From contig NZ_KK853997.1 of NCBI RefSeq assembly GCF_000696185.1, positions 840,315-904,314 on the forward strand: 64,000 bases of DNA, read 5' to 3'. Source of the DNA: Kitasatospora cheerisanensis KCTC 2395 (lineage in GTDB: Bacteria; Actinomycetota; Actinomycetes; Streptomycetales; Streptomycetaceae). The position numbers and the translations under genes were made by a program. The notes under the pieces are model-generated. The model was not told the origin of the DNA. It saw nothing but the letters and a program-made list of their open reading frames with translations, and ran no database searches. Below, one piece after another: positions 37,492 to 46,900 of this stretch; position 1 is the first letter of the stretch, and each line of letters opens with the position of its first letter.

Positions 37492-39401
37492 TCAGGCCAG
37501 CAACGCGCCGAGCGGGCCGGCGATCAGGTGGTAGTGCGCCAGGAATGCCGTGAAGGCACAACCCGCCAGGGCGACGGCGGTCATCGCGAGTCGGCCGGGC
37601 AGTTGCCACCAGTGGCGCAGCCAGCCGGCCGCTGCGCCTGCGGTGACGGCCAGGGCGAGTGGCGGGAACGCCGCGCCCCACCAGGTGGGGGCGAGGGCCA
37701 GCGGGGTGCCCAGCGGGACGGCCTCCATCATGGCGTTGCCGTCCGCGACCAGGGCGAGCAGCGCGGCGAGGAAGCCGGCGGCGAGCAGCCCGGCGACGGC
37801 GGCTGCCGCCCTGGCGGCCCGCGCGGGCCGCGGGTGGGCGGGGCGGCGGCGCAGCCGGCGGGCGAGCGCGGTGGCGGGGACGGCGACGGCCGCGCCGAGC
37901 AGCACCGCCAGGGCCGCACCGAGGGCGGCCAGGCGCGGGCCGGGCCGCTGACGCCAGGTCAGCTGCTGGTACGCGGTGGACGGGTTGTCGGAGGCGGTCA
38001 GCACCCCGTTGCGGAAAGCGATTTCCGCCTGCCCGTCGCGTTCCCGGTAGCGGTCGCCGCCGAGCGGCAGCCAGTGCTGCTCGGGATGCCGGGGGTCGGG
38101 CGAGAGTCCGTCGGTGCGCAGCCCGTTGCCCTCGGCGGTGACGGTGACGGAGCCGAACAGTTCCTCGGTGCGCATCAGGCTGTCCCGGCTGACCCGGGCG
38201 GCCCGGTACGTCCCGGCGGCCTTCCTGGCCTCCCCCGTGCTGCCCCGTCCGCCGCCACCGGCGGCCGGCGGGTGCGCGCCGGGCAGGGCGTCGACGACGG
38301 CCCGGATCAGCTCCTTGCCGTCCCAGCCGGCGGCGCCGTCCACGCCGTCGCCGTTGTACACCACGTAGATGCCGAGGCCCTGTTCGGGCAGCACCAGCAG
38401 GTTGCCGTGGAAGCCGGGCAGGTCGCCGTCCTTGAACCAGCCGGTGAACCCGTCCCGGGTCCAGCCCTCGTACGCGTACCCGAGGCCCGGCAGCGCCGGG
38501 TCCTGCCGGTAGTGGGTGGTCTGCATCAGGCGGGCGGCGGCGTCCGGCGCGAGCTGGGCGCGCAGCCAACGGGCCATGTCGGCGGCGGTGGTGAGGCCGC
38601 CGGGCCCGCTCGGCGTCCACGGACCGTACTGGCCCCGGTCCTCCACCCAGCCGTCCGCGCCGTCCGGGCGGTACCCGTGCGCGGGCTGCAGGCCCTCGGG
38701 GTGCGGCTGGACGAACGAGGTCCGGTCCATCCCGAGCGGGCCGAGCACCCGCTCGCGCACCGCCTCCGCGAACGGGCGGCCACTGACCCGCTCCACCACC
38801 AGCCCCGCGAGAGCCGCCCCGTAGTTGTCGTACGCGACGACCGTCCCGGGTGGCCGGACCCGGGCCGGCCGGTGCTCGGCGAGGCTCTCCGCCAGGCTCG
38901 AAAGGCCCTGCGGAGTGGCCGAGTTGACTCCGACGAGGTCGCTGTCGAAGCCCGCCGTGTGGGTCAGCAGGTGATCGGTGGTGACGGGCCGCCCGGGGTA
39001 GCTGTCCGGGATCCGGTTGGCGGCCGGCAGGTACCGGTTGACGTCGGCGGCCGGGTCGATCCGCCCGTCCACGATCAGCTGCGCGGTCGTCTGGGCGGTG
39101 AACAGCTTCGCCAGCGAGCCGAGGTAGAACCCCGTCCGCTCCGGATCCACTGCCGCCCCGGTCGCCGTGTCCGCGACCCCGTAGCCCTTGACGTACGCCC
39201 CGCCGTCGGCGCTCACCACCGCGACGGCCGCCCCGGGTATCCGGTCCCGGCCCAGCTGACCCGCCATCGTCCGGTCGATCAGCCCGCCCAGCGCGGCGGG
39301 GTCGGCCCGGCGGGGGCGGGAGCGGCCTGGGCGGCGGCGGGCAGCAGCCCGGTGAGGGCGAGCGCCAGGACGAGGGCGGCGGCGGTGCGTCGTCTGATCA
39401 T
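37492..39401 (-). CDS. Membrane-anchored serine hydrolase, beta-lactamase/class C PBP type (frameshifted N-terminus)
   Basis: ATG 39401 begins a signal peptide (MIRRRTAAALVLALALTGLLPAAAQA). A -1 shift near 39305-39310 then leads into DPAALGGLIDRTMAGQLGRDRIPGAAVAVVSADGG. Healed length is about 636 residues. The hydrolase domain has SLAK (YLGSLAKLFTA) and YDN (VAYDNYGAAL) in place of SxxK and YxN, and TRDGFTGWFKDGDLPGFHG. Five or so membrane helices follow (AALGAALAVLLGAAVAVP, VAGLLAAGFLAALLALVA, LALAVTAGAAAG, LAMTAVALAG). Such proteins act outside the membrane on peptidoglycan-like or ester substrates. Its 3' end has decayed copies next to it. Confidence 0.85.
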
Positions 39402-39486
39402 GCGTCAACGATCGCGCCGGGCCCGGGGGCCGGTGCAGTGCACGGCGCACCCGTCGGCATGCATTCTGCACATCCGCGCCCGCAGG

Positions 39487-39807
39487 TCAGCCCGCGCCGA
39501 GGCGCTCCAGTTCGGTGCGGGCCCGCTCGTGGTCCTCGTCCCGCAGCGCCTCCCAGAACGGGTGCGTCGACACGGCGTGCGAGGCCTGCTGCTCGGCCTC
39601 CAGCAACTGCCGGTTCTCCGCCTTCTGCTCCTCGCTCCACCCCTCGCCGCCCGGCACCACGCCGTCCTTCAGCACCATCTCCGGCTGGGGTTCCGTCCAC
39701 ACCGGAACGGAAGCGAGGAACTCCGCCCGCGCGGCCCGGGCCGCCTCCAGGGCGCGCTGCGCCGCGACGAGGTCCTCGGGGAAGTCGAAGGTCTCCTGTG
39801 TGCTCAC
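39487..39807 (-). CDS. Conserved hypothetical protein, acidic and helical
   Basis: 106 residues from leaderless GTG 39807, 8 bases after TACCAT. Mostly charged helices: FPEDLVAAQRALEAARAARAEFLASVPVW, GEGWSEEQKAENRQLLEAEQQASHAV, FWEALRDEDHERARTELERL. No Cys, no membrane segment. Resembles small actinobacterial cytoplasmic proteins of unknown function. Confidence 0.75.
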   Translation of the reverse strand: MSTQETFDFPEDLVAAQRALEAARAARAEFLASVPVWTEPQPEMVLKDGVVPGGEGWSEEQKAENRQLLEAEQQASHAVSTHPFWEALRDEDHERARTELERLGAG

Positions 39808-39883
39808 GGATTCGGATGGTAGGCCCTGTCGCCGCCCATCCGGCCGCGGCCCGCCGCCGACCCCCGCCATTCCGCCGAACCGG

Positions 39884-39925
39884 CCACCCGCCACCCGCCA
39901 CCCGCCACCCGCCGCCCGCCGCCCG
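39884..39925 (+). repeat. Six 7-bp tandem repeats
   Basis: CCACCCG is repeated four times (39884-39911) and CCGCCCG twice (39912-39925), upstream of the histidine kinase. Non-coding. Confidence 0.8.
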
Positions 39926-39983
39926 CCGCTCCACCGTCCCTCCCCTGGCGTCGCCTCACCCCGCCACCCGGCACAATGGCCCC

Positions 39984-41699
39984 GTGCTCGGGGGAAACGT
40001 GGACCAGGACGAGGGCCTGCCCGGTCCGGTGGTGCTGTCGCTGGTGCTGCTGGGGGCGATGTTCGGGATGGCCGCGCCGGCGGACGGCGGGTGGTGGCCC
40101 GGGCCGGCCGCGCTGCTCGCGCTCGCGGTGCAGGCGGTGCACTGCCTGCCGTGGACGACCCGGCTGCGCGGGGCGTGGACGCTGGCGGCCCAACTGCTGC
40201 TCGCCTCCTGGTCCGGCGTGCCGGGCTTCGCGGCCGCCTCGGTGCTGCTGCTGGTCCGCTGCCGGGTGCGCTGGGTGCTGTTCGCCCTGGTCGTGCTGGG
40301 CGCCGCGGCCCTCGCCGGGGACGGCGGCTTCCGGGCGGCGAACGGCGCGGGCAACGCGCTCGCCCAGGGCCTGACCGTCTTCGCGCTGACCCGCCTGTTC
40401 CACCTGTACGCCGAACTGCACGCCGCCCGCGGCCGGTTGGCGTCCGCGCAGGTCGCGCAGGAGCGGCAGCGCGCGGCCCGCGACCTGCACGCCGCGATCG
40501 GGGTGCCGCTCGCGGCCGTGCTGCGGCTCGCCGCGAACGGGGACGCGGCGGGTGTCGCCGCCACCGCCCGCCGGGCCGCCGCGCGGGTGCGGGCCGCGCC
40601 GGAACCGCCGCGCCCGAGCAGCCCGCCGGACGGCCCGATGCCGGCCGTGGTGCTGCCGGTCCTGATCGCCGCCCATCTCGGCTACCTGGCCGTCGGCGTC
40701 GTCTACCTCACCGAACTCGGCCTGCCCGCACTCCAATTGACGTCCGCTCTCGCCGCATTGGCCACGGTGACGGCCCTTCAGGTCCGGCACTCGCTCCCCC
40801 GTCCGCCGGGCGTCCGCCCGAGCGGGTACCTCGCCACCTGGGCGCTGCAGTGCGTCCTCGCGGTCGCGGTGCTGTTCGGGCCGGACGGCCCGCACCCGCA
40901 ACTGCTCGCGTTCGCGGCGGCGTCCGCGCTGGTGCTGCTGCCGCCGGCGGCCGGATGGCCCGCGTTCGGTGCGGCGGTGCTCGCGGCGGGGACGGTGAGC
41001 GGCGCGGCAGCGGTCGACGTGGTCACCATCGCGCTGGTCTGCTACGGCCTGGCGCTGCTCACCACGCTGGTGGACCGGGTCCGCGAGGCCCGCCGTGCGC
41101 TGGCCGAGCTGGCGGTCGCCCGGGAGCGGCGGCGGATCGCCCGGGACGTCCACGACCTGCTCGGCTCGGGCCTGACCGCCGTCGCCGTCACGGCCGAACT
41201 CGCCGTCCGCGAGCCCGCCGCCGGGCACCTGCCGCGGGCCGCCGCGCTCGCCGAGCGCACCCTCGCGGAGCTGCGGGCCGTCCCGGCGGACGGCGCCGAG
41301 CTCGACCTGGACCGCGAACTCGCCTCCGCCGAGGCGCTGTTGTCCGCAGCCGGCATCACGCTCCGGCGCACCGGCTCGGCGGAGAGCACTCCGGCGGCGG
41401 CCCGTCCGCTGCTCGCGGCCGTGCTGCGCGAGGGCGTCACCAACGTGCTGCGCCACAGCCGGGCCACCGAGTGCGCGCTCGACCTCGGCCCGGCCGGCCT
41501 GCGCCTCACCAACGACCGCCCCCACCCGGGCCCGCACACCCCGGGCCGGGGCACCCCGAACCTGACCGCCCGGGCCGCCGCCCACCACGCCGACCTCAGC
41601 ACCGCCGCCACCGGCCCGGACAGCTGGACCCTGACGCTCGACCTCGCCCCGCTACCGGCCGCCCGAACTCCCCGATCCGGCGCGACCCGAATGCCCTGA
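39984..41699 (+). CDS. Sensor histidine kinase with duplicated membrane-DHp unit (NarL/DesK type)
   Basis: 571 residues from GTG 39984 (CACAAT 6 bases upstream); GTG 39999 after GGGGG is an alternative. Two similar halves: membrane helices then a coiled HisKA_3-like helix with RDLHAAIG near residue 166, and again membrane helices then ARERRRIARDVHDLLGSGLTAVAVTAELA with His near 389. Only the second is followed by an ATPase domain (VLREGVTNVLRHSRA N-box, GLRLTND, GRGTPNL). It phosphorylates a NarL-type response regulator; none is adjacent, the nearest being at 48722-49351 on the opposite strand. The first half may be a relic or a second dimerisation unit. Confidence 0.85.
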   Translation: MLGGNVDQDEGLPGPVVLSLVLLGAMFGMAAPADGGWWPGPAALLALAVQAVHCLPWTTRLRGAWTLAAQLLLASWSGVPGFAAASVLLLVRCRVRWVLFALVVLGAAALAGDGGFRAANGAGNALAQGLTVFALTRLFHLYAELHAARGRLASAQVAQERQRAARDLHAAIGVPLAAVLRLAANGDAAGVAATARRAAARVRAAPEPPRPSSPPDGPMPAVVLPVLIAAHLGYLAVGVVYLTELGLPALQLTSALAALATVTALQVRHSLPRPPGVRPSGYLATWALQCVLAVAVLFGPDGPHPQLLAFAAASALVLLPPAAGWPAFGAAVLAAGTVSGAAAVDVVTIALVCYGLALLTTLVDRVREARRALAELAVARERRRIARDVHDLLGSGLTAVAVTAELAVREPAAGHLPRAAALAERTLAELRAVPADGAELDLDRELASAEALLSAAGITLRRTGSAESTPAAARPLLAAVLREGVTNVLRHSRATECALDLGPAGLRLTNDRPHPGPHTPGRGTPNLTARAAAHHADLSTAATGPDSWTLTLDLAPLPAARTPRSGATRMP

Positions 41700-41736
41700 T
41701 CAGCGCCGCCCGAACTCCCTGATCCCGCAGGCGTGT

Positions 41737-42423
41737 TCAGAGCGCGGCGGCGACCGCCGCCGAGGCGTGGATCCGGGTGGTGGGGAAGACCGGCACCGGG
41801 CTGTCCGCCACGCCGATCAGCAGCTCGATCTCCGTGCAGCCCAGGATCACTCCCTGCGCGCCCGCCGCCACCAGGCGAGCGATGACCTCCCGGTAGGCGT
41901 CGCGGGACTCCTCGCGGACCACGCCGACGCACAGCTCCTGGTAGATCACCCGGTGTACCAGCTCCCGCCCGGCCGCGTCGGGCACCAGCACCTCCAGTCC
42001 GTGGCCCGCCAGCCGCTCGCGGTAGAAGTCCTGCTCCATGGTGAACGCGGTGCCGAGCAGCCCGACCCGGCGAACTCCGGCCGCCAGCACGGCTTCCGCG
42101 GTCGCGTCGGCCAGGTGCAGCAGCGGGATGCCGACCGCGGCGGCGACCTGGTCGGCGACCTTGTGCATGGTGTTGGTGCAGATCAGCAGCAGGTCCGCGC
42201 CGGCCGCCTCGACGGACCGGGCGGCGTCCGCGAGGAGTTCGCCCGCGGCCTGCCACTGGCCGGTCGTCTGGAGGTGTTCGACCTCGGCGAAGTCCACGGA
42301 GTGCAGCACGCACTTCGCGGAGTGCAGGCCGCCGAGCCGTTCCCGGGTGAGCTCGTTGAGCAGCCGGTAGTACTCCGCCGTGGATTCCCAGCTCATGCCG
42401 CCGAGCAGGCCGATCGTCTTCAT
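41737..42423 (-). CDS. Aspartate/glutamate racemase family protein
   Basis: 228 residues; ATG 42423 (CACAGT 6 bases upstream, probably leaderless). MKTIGLLGGMSWESTAEYYRLLNE at the start, first catalytic Cys in LLICTNTMHKVAD and second in GVILGCTEIELLI: the two-cysteine pair of aspartate racemases (YgeA/RacX type). Cofactor-independent inversion of an amino acid in the cytoplasm; the exact amino acid cannot be told. Divergent from the GH16-like gene. Confidence 0.93.
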   Translation of the reverse strand: MKTIGLLGGMSWESTAEYYRLLNELTRERLGGLHSAKCVLHSVDFAEVEHLQTTGQWQAAGELLADAARSVEAAGADLLLICTNTMHKVADQVAAAVGIPLLHLADATAEAVLAAGVRRVGLLGTAFTMEQDFYRERLAGHGLEVLVPDAAGRELVHRVIYQELCVGVVREESRDAYREVIARLVAAGAQGVILGCTEIELLIGVADSPVPVFPTTRIHASAAVAAAL

Positions 42424-42574
42424 CGCGCCACTGTGCCACAGCCGGCCCGCACGCCCCCGCACGCCCCTTCGCCGGGGTGCGCACCTCCGTGCGCCGGTGG
42501 GGCGGGCGGTCGGGGAAGGTTTTTGCCGGGAATGCCCCCTGATGAACCAATCGCACGACCCGGGAGAGTGTCCG

Positions 42575-43377
42575 GTGACCGAAGTGATCCCTCCGAACGA
42601 CAGCGCCGACGGCGGCTCCACCACCTCGGGCAGGCCCGCCGGGGCACGCCCGTCCCGGGCGCCGCTCCCGTCCCCTCCGGCCAGGTCGTGGTCTTCGACG
42701 CGCCCTTCTCCGACACCTCCCAGTGGGCGGCCGGCGTCTCGTCCGCGTACCCGTCCAGCGGCCGCAACTCCGGTGACAACAAGCTCGACCACCTGGTGCG
42801 CGGCTACGGCCCGGAGGGCCAGGTGTTCGCCGCGGTCCGGGAGGACCCGTTCAGTTGGCGGACGCCGCTGGTGACCACCGAGAACACCCGGGGCGGCTTC
42901 GAACTCCGGCCGGAGGACGTGCTGGAGGCGCAGTGCCTGCTGACGGCCACTCAGGGCACCTGGCCGGCGATCTGGACGTGGGGGCGGGACGCCTCGGCGG
43001 GCCGTCCCCAGCCGGGGCACGGCGAGGTGGACGTGTTCGAGTACCACGCCGACCATCCGCGGATGCTGGAGCTGAGCAACCACGTCAACCCGGGCAACCC
43101 GGCCTACCTGGACGGGCTGATCACCCCGGGCACCTGGTTCACCATCGCCTGCCGCTTCGGCGCCGACTCGGTGCGCTGGTCGATCGACGGCCGCGAGGTG
43201 CACGCGGACGGCCGGGGCGTCGGCGCCGCCTGGCGGGCCTGGATCATCGTCAACCTGTCGGTGACGGCCGGCCAGTGGGGCCACCTGCGGCCCCGCCCGG
43301 AGGTGCGCCGGATCTCCTGGGAGTGCCGGGGCCTGCGCGTGCTGCGCGACGATCCGGCCGCCCCCACCGTCATCTGA
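42575..43377 (+). CDS. GH16-like beta-glucanase fold protein (frameshifted N-terminus)
   Basis: GTG 42575 follows GGGAG by 8 bases. The first frame reads VIPPNDSADGGSTTSGRPAG, then a -1 shift at the G4 run 42641-42644 continues GTPVPGAAPVPSGQVVVFDAPFSDTSQWA. Healed length is about 267 residues. The core has TPLVTTENTRGGFELRPEDVLEAQC, WPAIWTWGRD, and GEVDVFEYH, the ExDxxE catalytic motif of family 16 glycosidases. The fold would cleave beta-glucans, but no signal peptide is visible, which is odd for this family; the true start may be elsewhere. Confidence 0.75.
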
Positions 43378-43417
43378 CGCCCCGCCAGGAGGAGGAGAAC
43401 GAGGAGACGGAGAAGCC

Positions 43418-43921
43418 CTACCGCATGTAGTCGTAGTAGCCGGCGCCCGCCACCAGCACCGCCTGGAAGTACAGCGGCTCGCCGTCGCCGTCCAGCGGCA
43501 CCTCGTGCCCGGCGGTGCGGGTGAAGCCGAGCGGCAGGTCCGGCACGTACGCGTACTGGGTCTTGTCGATGACGGCGTGTCCGTCGGCGCGCAGCCGGTC
43601 GAGGAGTTGCCGGGCGGGGGTGGTGAAGACGTCGAGTCCGCCGTACCGGACGGTGATCGCGTCCTCGCCGGGGCGCGGCGTCCACACCTCGGCGGCGGTC
43701 AGCGTCCGGCCGTCCTCCAGGTGGAAGACGATCTCGAACTGCGGGTGCAGGGCGGTGACCTTCATGTAGGCGAACTCGCCTGCCAGGCCGTCGTCCTGCA
43801 CCGTGACCCGCCCGAGGGCGGCGGCGGCCGCCTTGACCTCCTCGGCGGGCATGCCGAGGAGGAAGCCGGTGATGCCCCGGGGCGGGTCGAGGGTGATGTC
43901 CATGGGCGCCATGGACGTCAT
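43418..43921 (-). CDS. Predicted immunity protein for the RHS toxin
   Basis: 167 residues. The ATG at 43921 overlaps the RHS gene's stop (ATGA), so it is translationally coupled. Soluble, alpha/beta, no signal peptide: ITGFLLGMPAEEVKAAAAALGRVTV, FEIVFHLEDGRTLTAAEVW, DAITVRYGGLDVFTTPARQLLDRL. No known immunity family is recognised. Location directly after a C-terminal toxin domain is the classic immunity position in polymorphic toxin operons; the function is inferred from that. Confidence 0.75.
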   Translation of the reverse strand: MTSMAPMDITLDPPRGITGFLLGMPAEEVKAAAAALGRVTVQDDGLAGEFAYMKVTALHPQFEIVFHLEDGRTLTAAEVWTPRPGEDAITVRYGGLDVFTTPARQLLDRLRADGHAVIDKTQYAYVPDLPLGFTRTAGHEVPLDGDGEPLYFQAVLVAGAGYYDYMR

Positions 43922-46900
43922 TTTAGGAGGCAGCTGCGGATGCTCCAGCCGTTGCCGGACAGGAACTTCTGGAATTTCTTGTTGTCGGGCAGCGAGTCGA
44001 CCATCTCCTTGATCGCGGCGTCGTACTTGGTGCCGTGCACCCGCCGGATCTCGTCGATGTCCATCTTCATCGCCTCGTCGAACTTGCCGGCCTGGATCAG
44101 GCTGCTCTGCTTGGCGCGCCACCGGTCGCTCGCGGCGGAGGAGCCGGTGGAGATGAAGTTGCGGTGGTCGTCGTACTCCATCCGGATCGACGGGCCGCTG
44201 GACTCCTTCAGGTCCGGGGTGCCCAGGCCCAAGTAGGTGGCCTTCGCCGGGATGTGGTTGATCTCGTAGGCGGTGTTGTCGCTGCCGTCGGTCCAGTTGG
44301 CGGGCTTGAGCTTGTTGTACCAGCCGCCCCAGCCGGAGGGCTGCTTCGCCAGGCCCAGCGGGTCGGTCCAGTACAGCGGGTTGGGCACGTAGCCGTGCGG
44401 GTTGACGCCGGCCTCCTGGCCGAGCGGGTCGGTGCTGAGGTAGCGGCCGGTCGCGGGGTCGTAGTACCGGAAGTAGTTGTACTCGAGGCCGGATTCCTCG
44501 TCGTGGTACTGGCCGGGCCGCCCGAGCGGGCAGTCCGGGCCGCCGTCGGCGTGCTTCAGCCGGCGTCCCCACAGGGTGGTGTCGGCGCTCCAGGTGATCC
44601 GCCCGTCGGGGCTGACGAGTTCGCTGGGGGCGTCGACCAGGTCGGTGACGATGGCGTGGAACTGCTGCTCGATCAGGGTGCCGTCGGCGGCGGCGAGCCG
44701 TTCGCTCTGTGCGACGGCCCGCCAACTGCCGGGTTCCCAGTCCCAGCTGACGGTGCGTTCGGTGCCGCCGGGCAACTGGGTGCGCTGCTCGGCGAGTTGG
44801 GTGCCGTCCCAGCTGAACCAGGTCTGCTCGGCGTCGGTCCGGGGCTGCCCGTCGTCGGCGAGGCGGTGCTTGGAGGTGCGGCGGCCGAGCGCGTCGTAGC
44901 CGTACGCCCAGCGGCCCTCGGGGGATTCCAGGCGCACCAGCCGGTCCTGGCCGTCCCACTGGTAGTGCCATTCGCGGCGCTGCCCGGACAGCGTGCGCAC
45001 GGTGCGGCGGGTGAGCCGGCCGTGGTCGTCGTAGTCGTAGCTGGTGCGGCCGGCGGTGCGCAGCAGCGAGCCGGTGTAGGCGCGTTCGCCGGCGGTGGCG
45101 TCCTGCGGGCGGCGGCTGTCGTGGGCGTGGGTGATGTTGCCGAGGGTGTCGTAGGTGTAGCGCTCGCGCCAGTTCTCGGCGCGGACCTCGGTGACCCGGC
45201 CGGCGGGGGTGAGGGTCAGGGTGCGGGTGCCGCGCAGCGAGTCGGTGATGGTCTCGGGCATGCCGTCGGCCCGGTAGCGGTAGGTGCGTTCGCGCAGGCC
45301 GGTGTAGACGCCGGTCTCGCTGCGGGCCCAGACGGACTGGCCGACGAGGCGGTCGGCGCCGTCCCAGCTCTGGGTGAGGGCCGCGCCGGCGCCGATGTAG
45401 CTGGTGGTCTCGCGGCCGCCCGGGTCGTGACTGAACGTCAGGGTCTCCAGCGTGCCGGCGAGCCGGACGGGCTGGTTGCCGGCGTCCCAGGTCCAGGTGG
45501 AGACCAGGCCGGTGGGCGTGGTGCGGCTGGTGCGGCGGCCGAGCAGGTCGTAGCTGTAGCGGGTGGTGCGGCCGTCGACGTCCTCGGAGAGGACGCGTCC
45601 GGCGGCGTCGTGGGTCCAGCGGACGGTGGAGCGGCCGTCGGTCATCGCGGCGAGGTGGCCGTCCTGGTCGTACGTCAGGGCGGTGGTGGTGCCGTCGTGG
45701 TCGCGGCGTTCGGTGAGCCGGCCGAGCAGGTCGTAGGCGAAGGCGGTGGTGCGGCCGGCCCGGTCGGTGGTGGCGAGCAACTGGTCGGCGCCGTCCTTGC
45801 GGTAGGCGAGGGCGCGCCCGTTGAAGTCGCGTTCGCCGACCAGGTGGCCGGCCTTGTCGTAGCGGTACTGCCACACGGCGTCCCCGGTGGCGACCGAGGT
45901 GAGCCGCAACTCGGTGTCGTAGCCGAAGACTTGCACCTCTCCGTCGGCCAGCACCTGGCGGCGGATCCGTCCGAACGGGCCGGTCTCGAAGCGCTGCACG
46001 GCGCCGGAGGGGTCGCGCTGCTCGGTGGCGTTGCCCTCGGCGTCGAAGGCCCAGGTCTCCACGGTGCCGTCGGGGCGGCGGCGTTCGGTGATCTCGCCCT
46101 CGACGCGGCGGGTGTACCGGGTGGTGCCGCCGAGCGGGTCGGTGGTGGCGATCACCCGGCCGAACGCGTCGTACTCGACGGTGGCGGTCTGCCCGAGCGC
46201 GTCGGTGACCTTGGTGATCAGCCCGGCCGGGTCGGTCTCGATCAGGTGGGTCTGCCCGAGCGGGTCGGTGACGGACCGCAGCCGCCCCTGCTCGTCGTAG
46301 CCGTGGACGGTGACGGCCCCGGCGGCGTCGGTGCGGCGCAGCAGGTTGCCCGCCGGGTCGTAGGCGAACTCGGCGATCGTCCGGCCGTTGCTGCCGATCG
46401 CCGCGATCTGCCGCAACTCGGTGTGGAGCAGCGTGAGTTCGCTGCCGTCCGGGGCGGTCATCCGGATCGGGTCGCCGTGCCGGTCGAGCTCGAAGCGGGT
46501 GGTGCGGCCGAGTTCGTCGGTGCGGGCGAGGACGCGTCCGCGCGGGTCGTACTCGGTGCTGGTGGTGTGGCCGAGCGGGTCGACGACGCGGGTGACGCGG
46601 TGCTGTTCGTCGTAGTGGTAGGCGGTGGTGTGGCCGAGGCTGTCGGTGCTGAGGGTGACGCGGCCGGCCGGGTCGTACTGGAAGGTGGCGGCGAGCAGGC
46701 CGTCCTCGCCGGTGCCGGCGACGGCCCGGCCCTCCTCGTCGTAGGTGTACTCGTAGGAGTGGCCGTTGCGGTCGATCCAGGCGGTCATCCGCCCGGCCTC
46801 GTCGTACTCGTACACGTACGGCAGGCCGGAGGAGTTGACGACGCCGGCCAGGTTGCCGTCCGGGTAGTACTGGTAGCCGGTGACGGTGGTGCCGCGGCCC

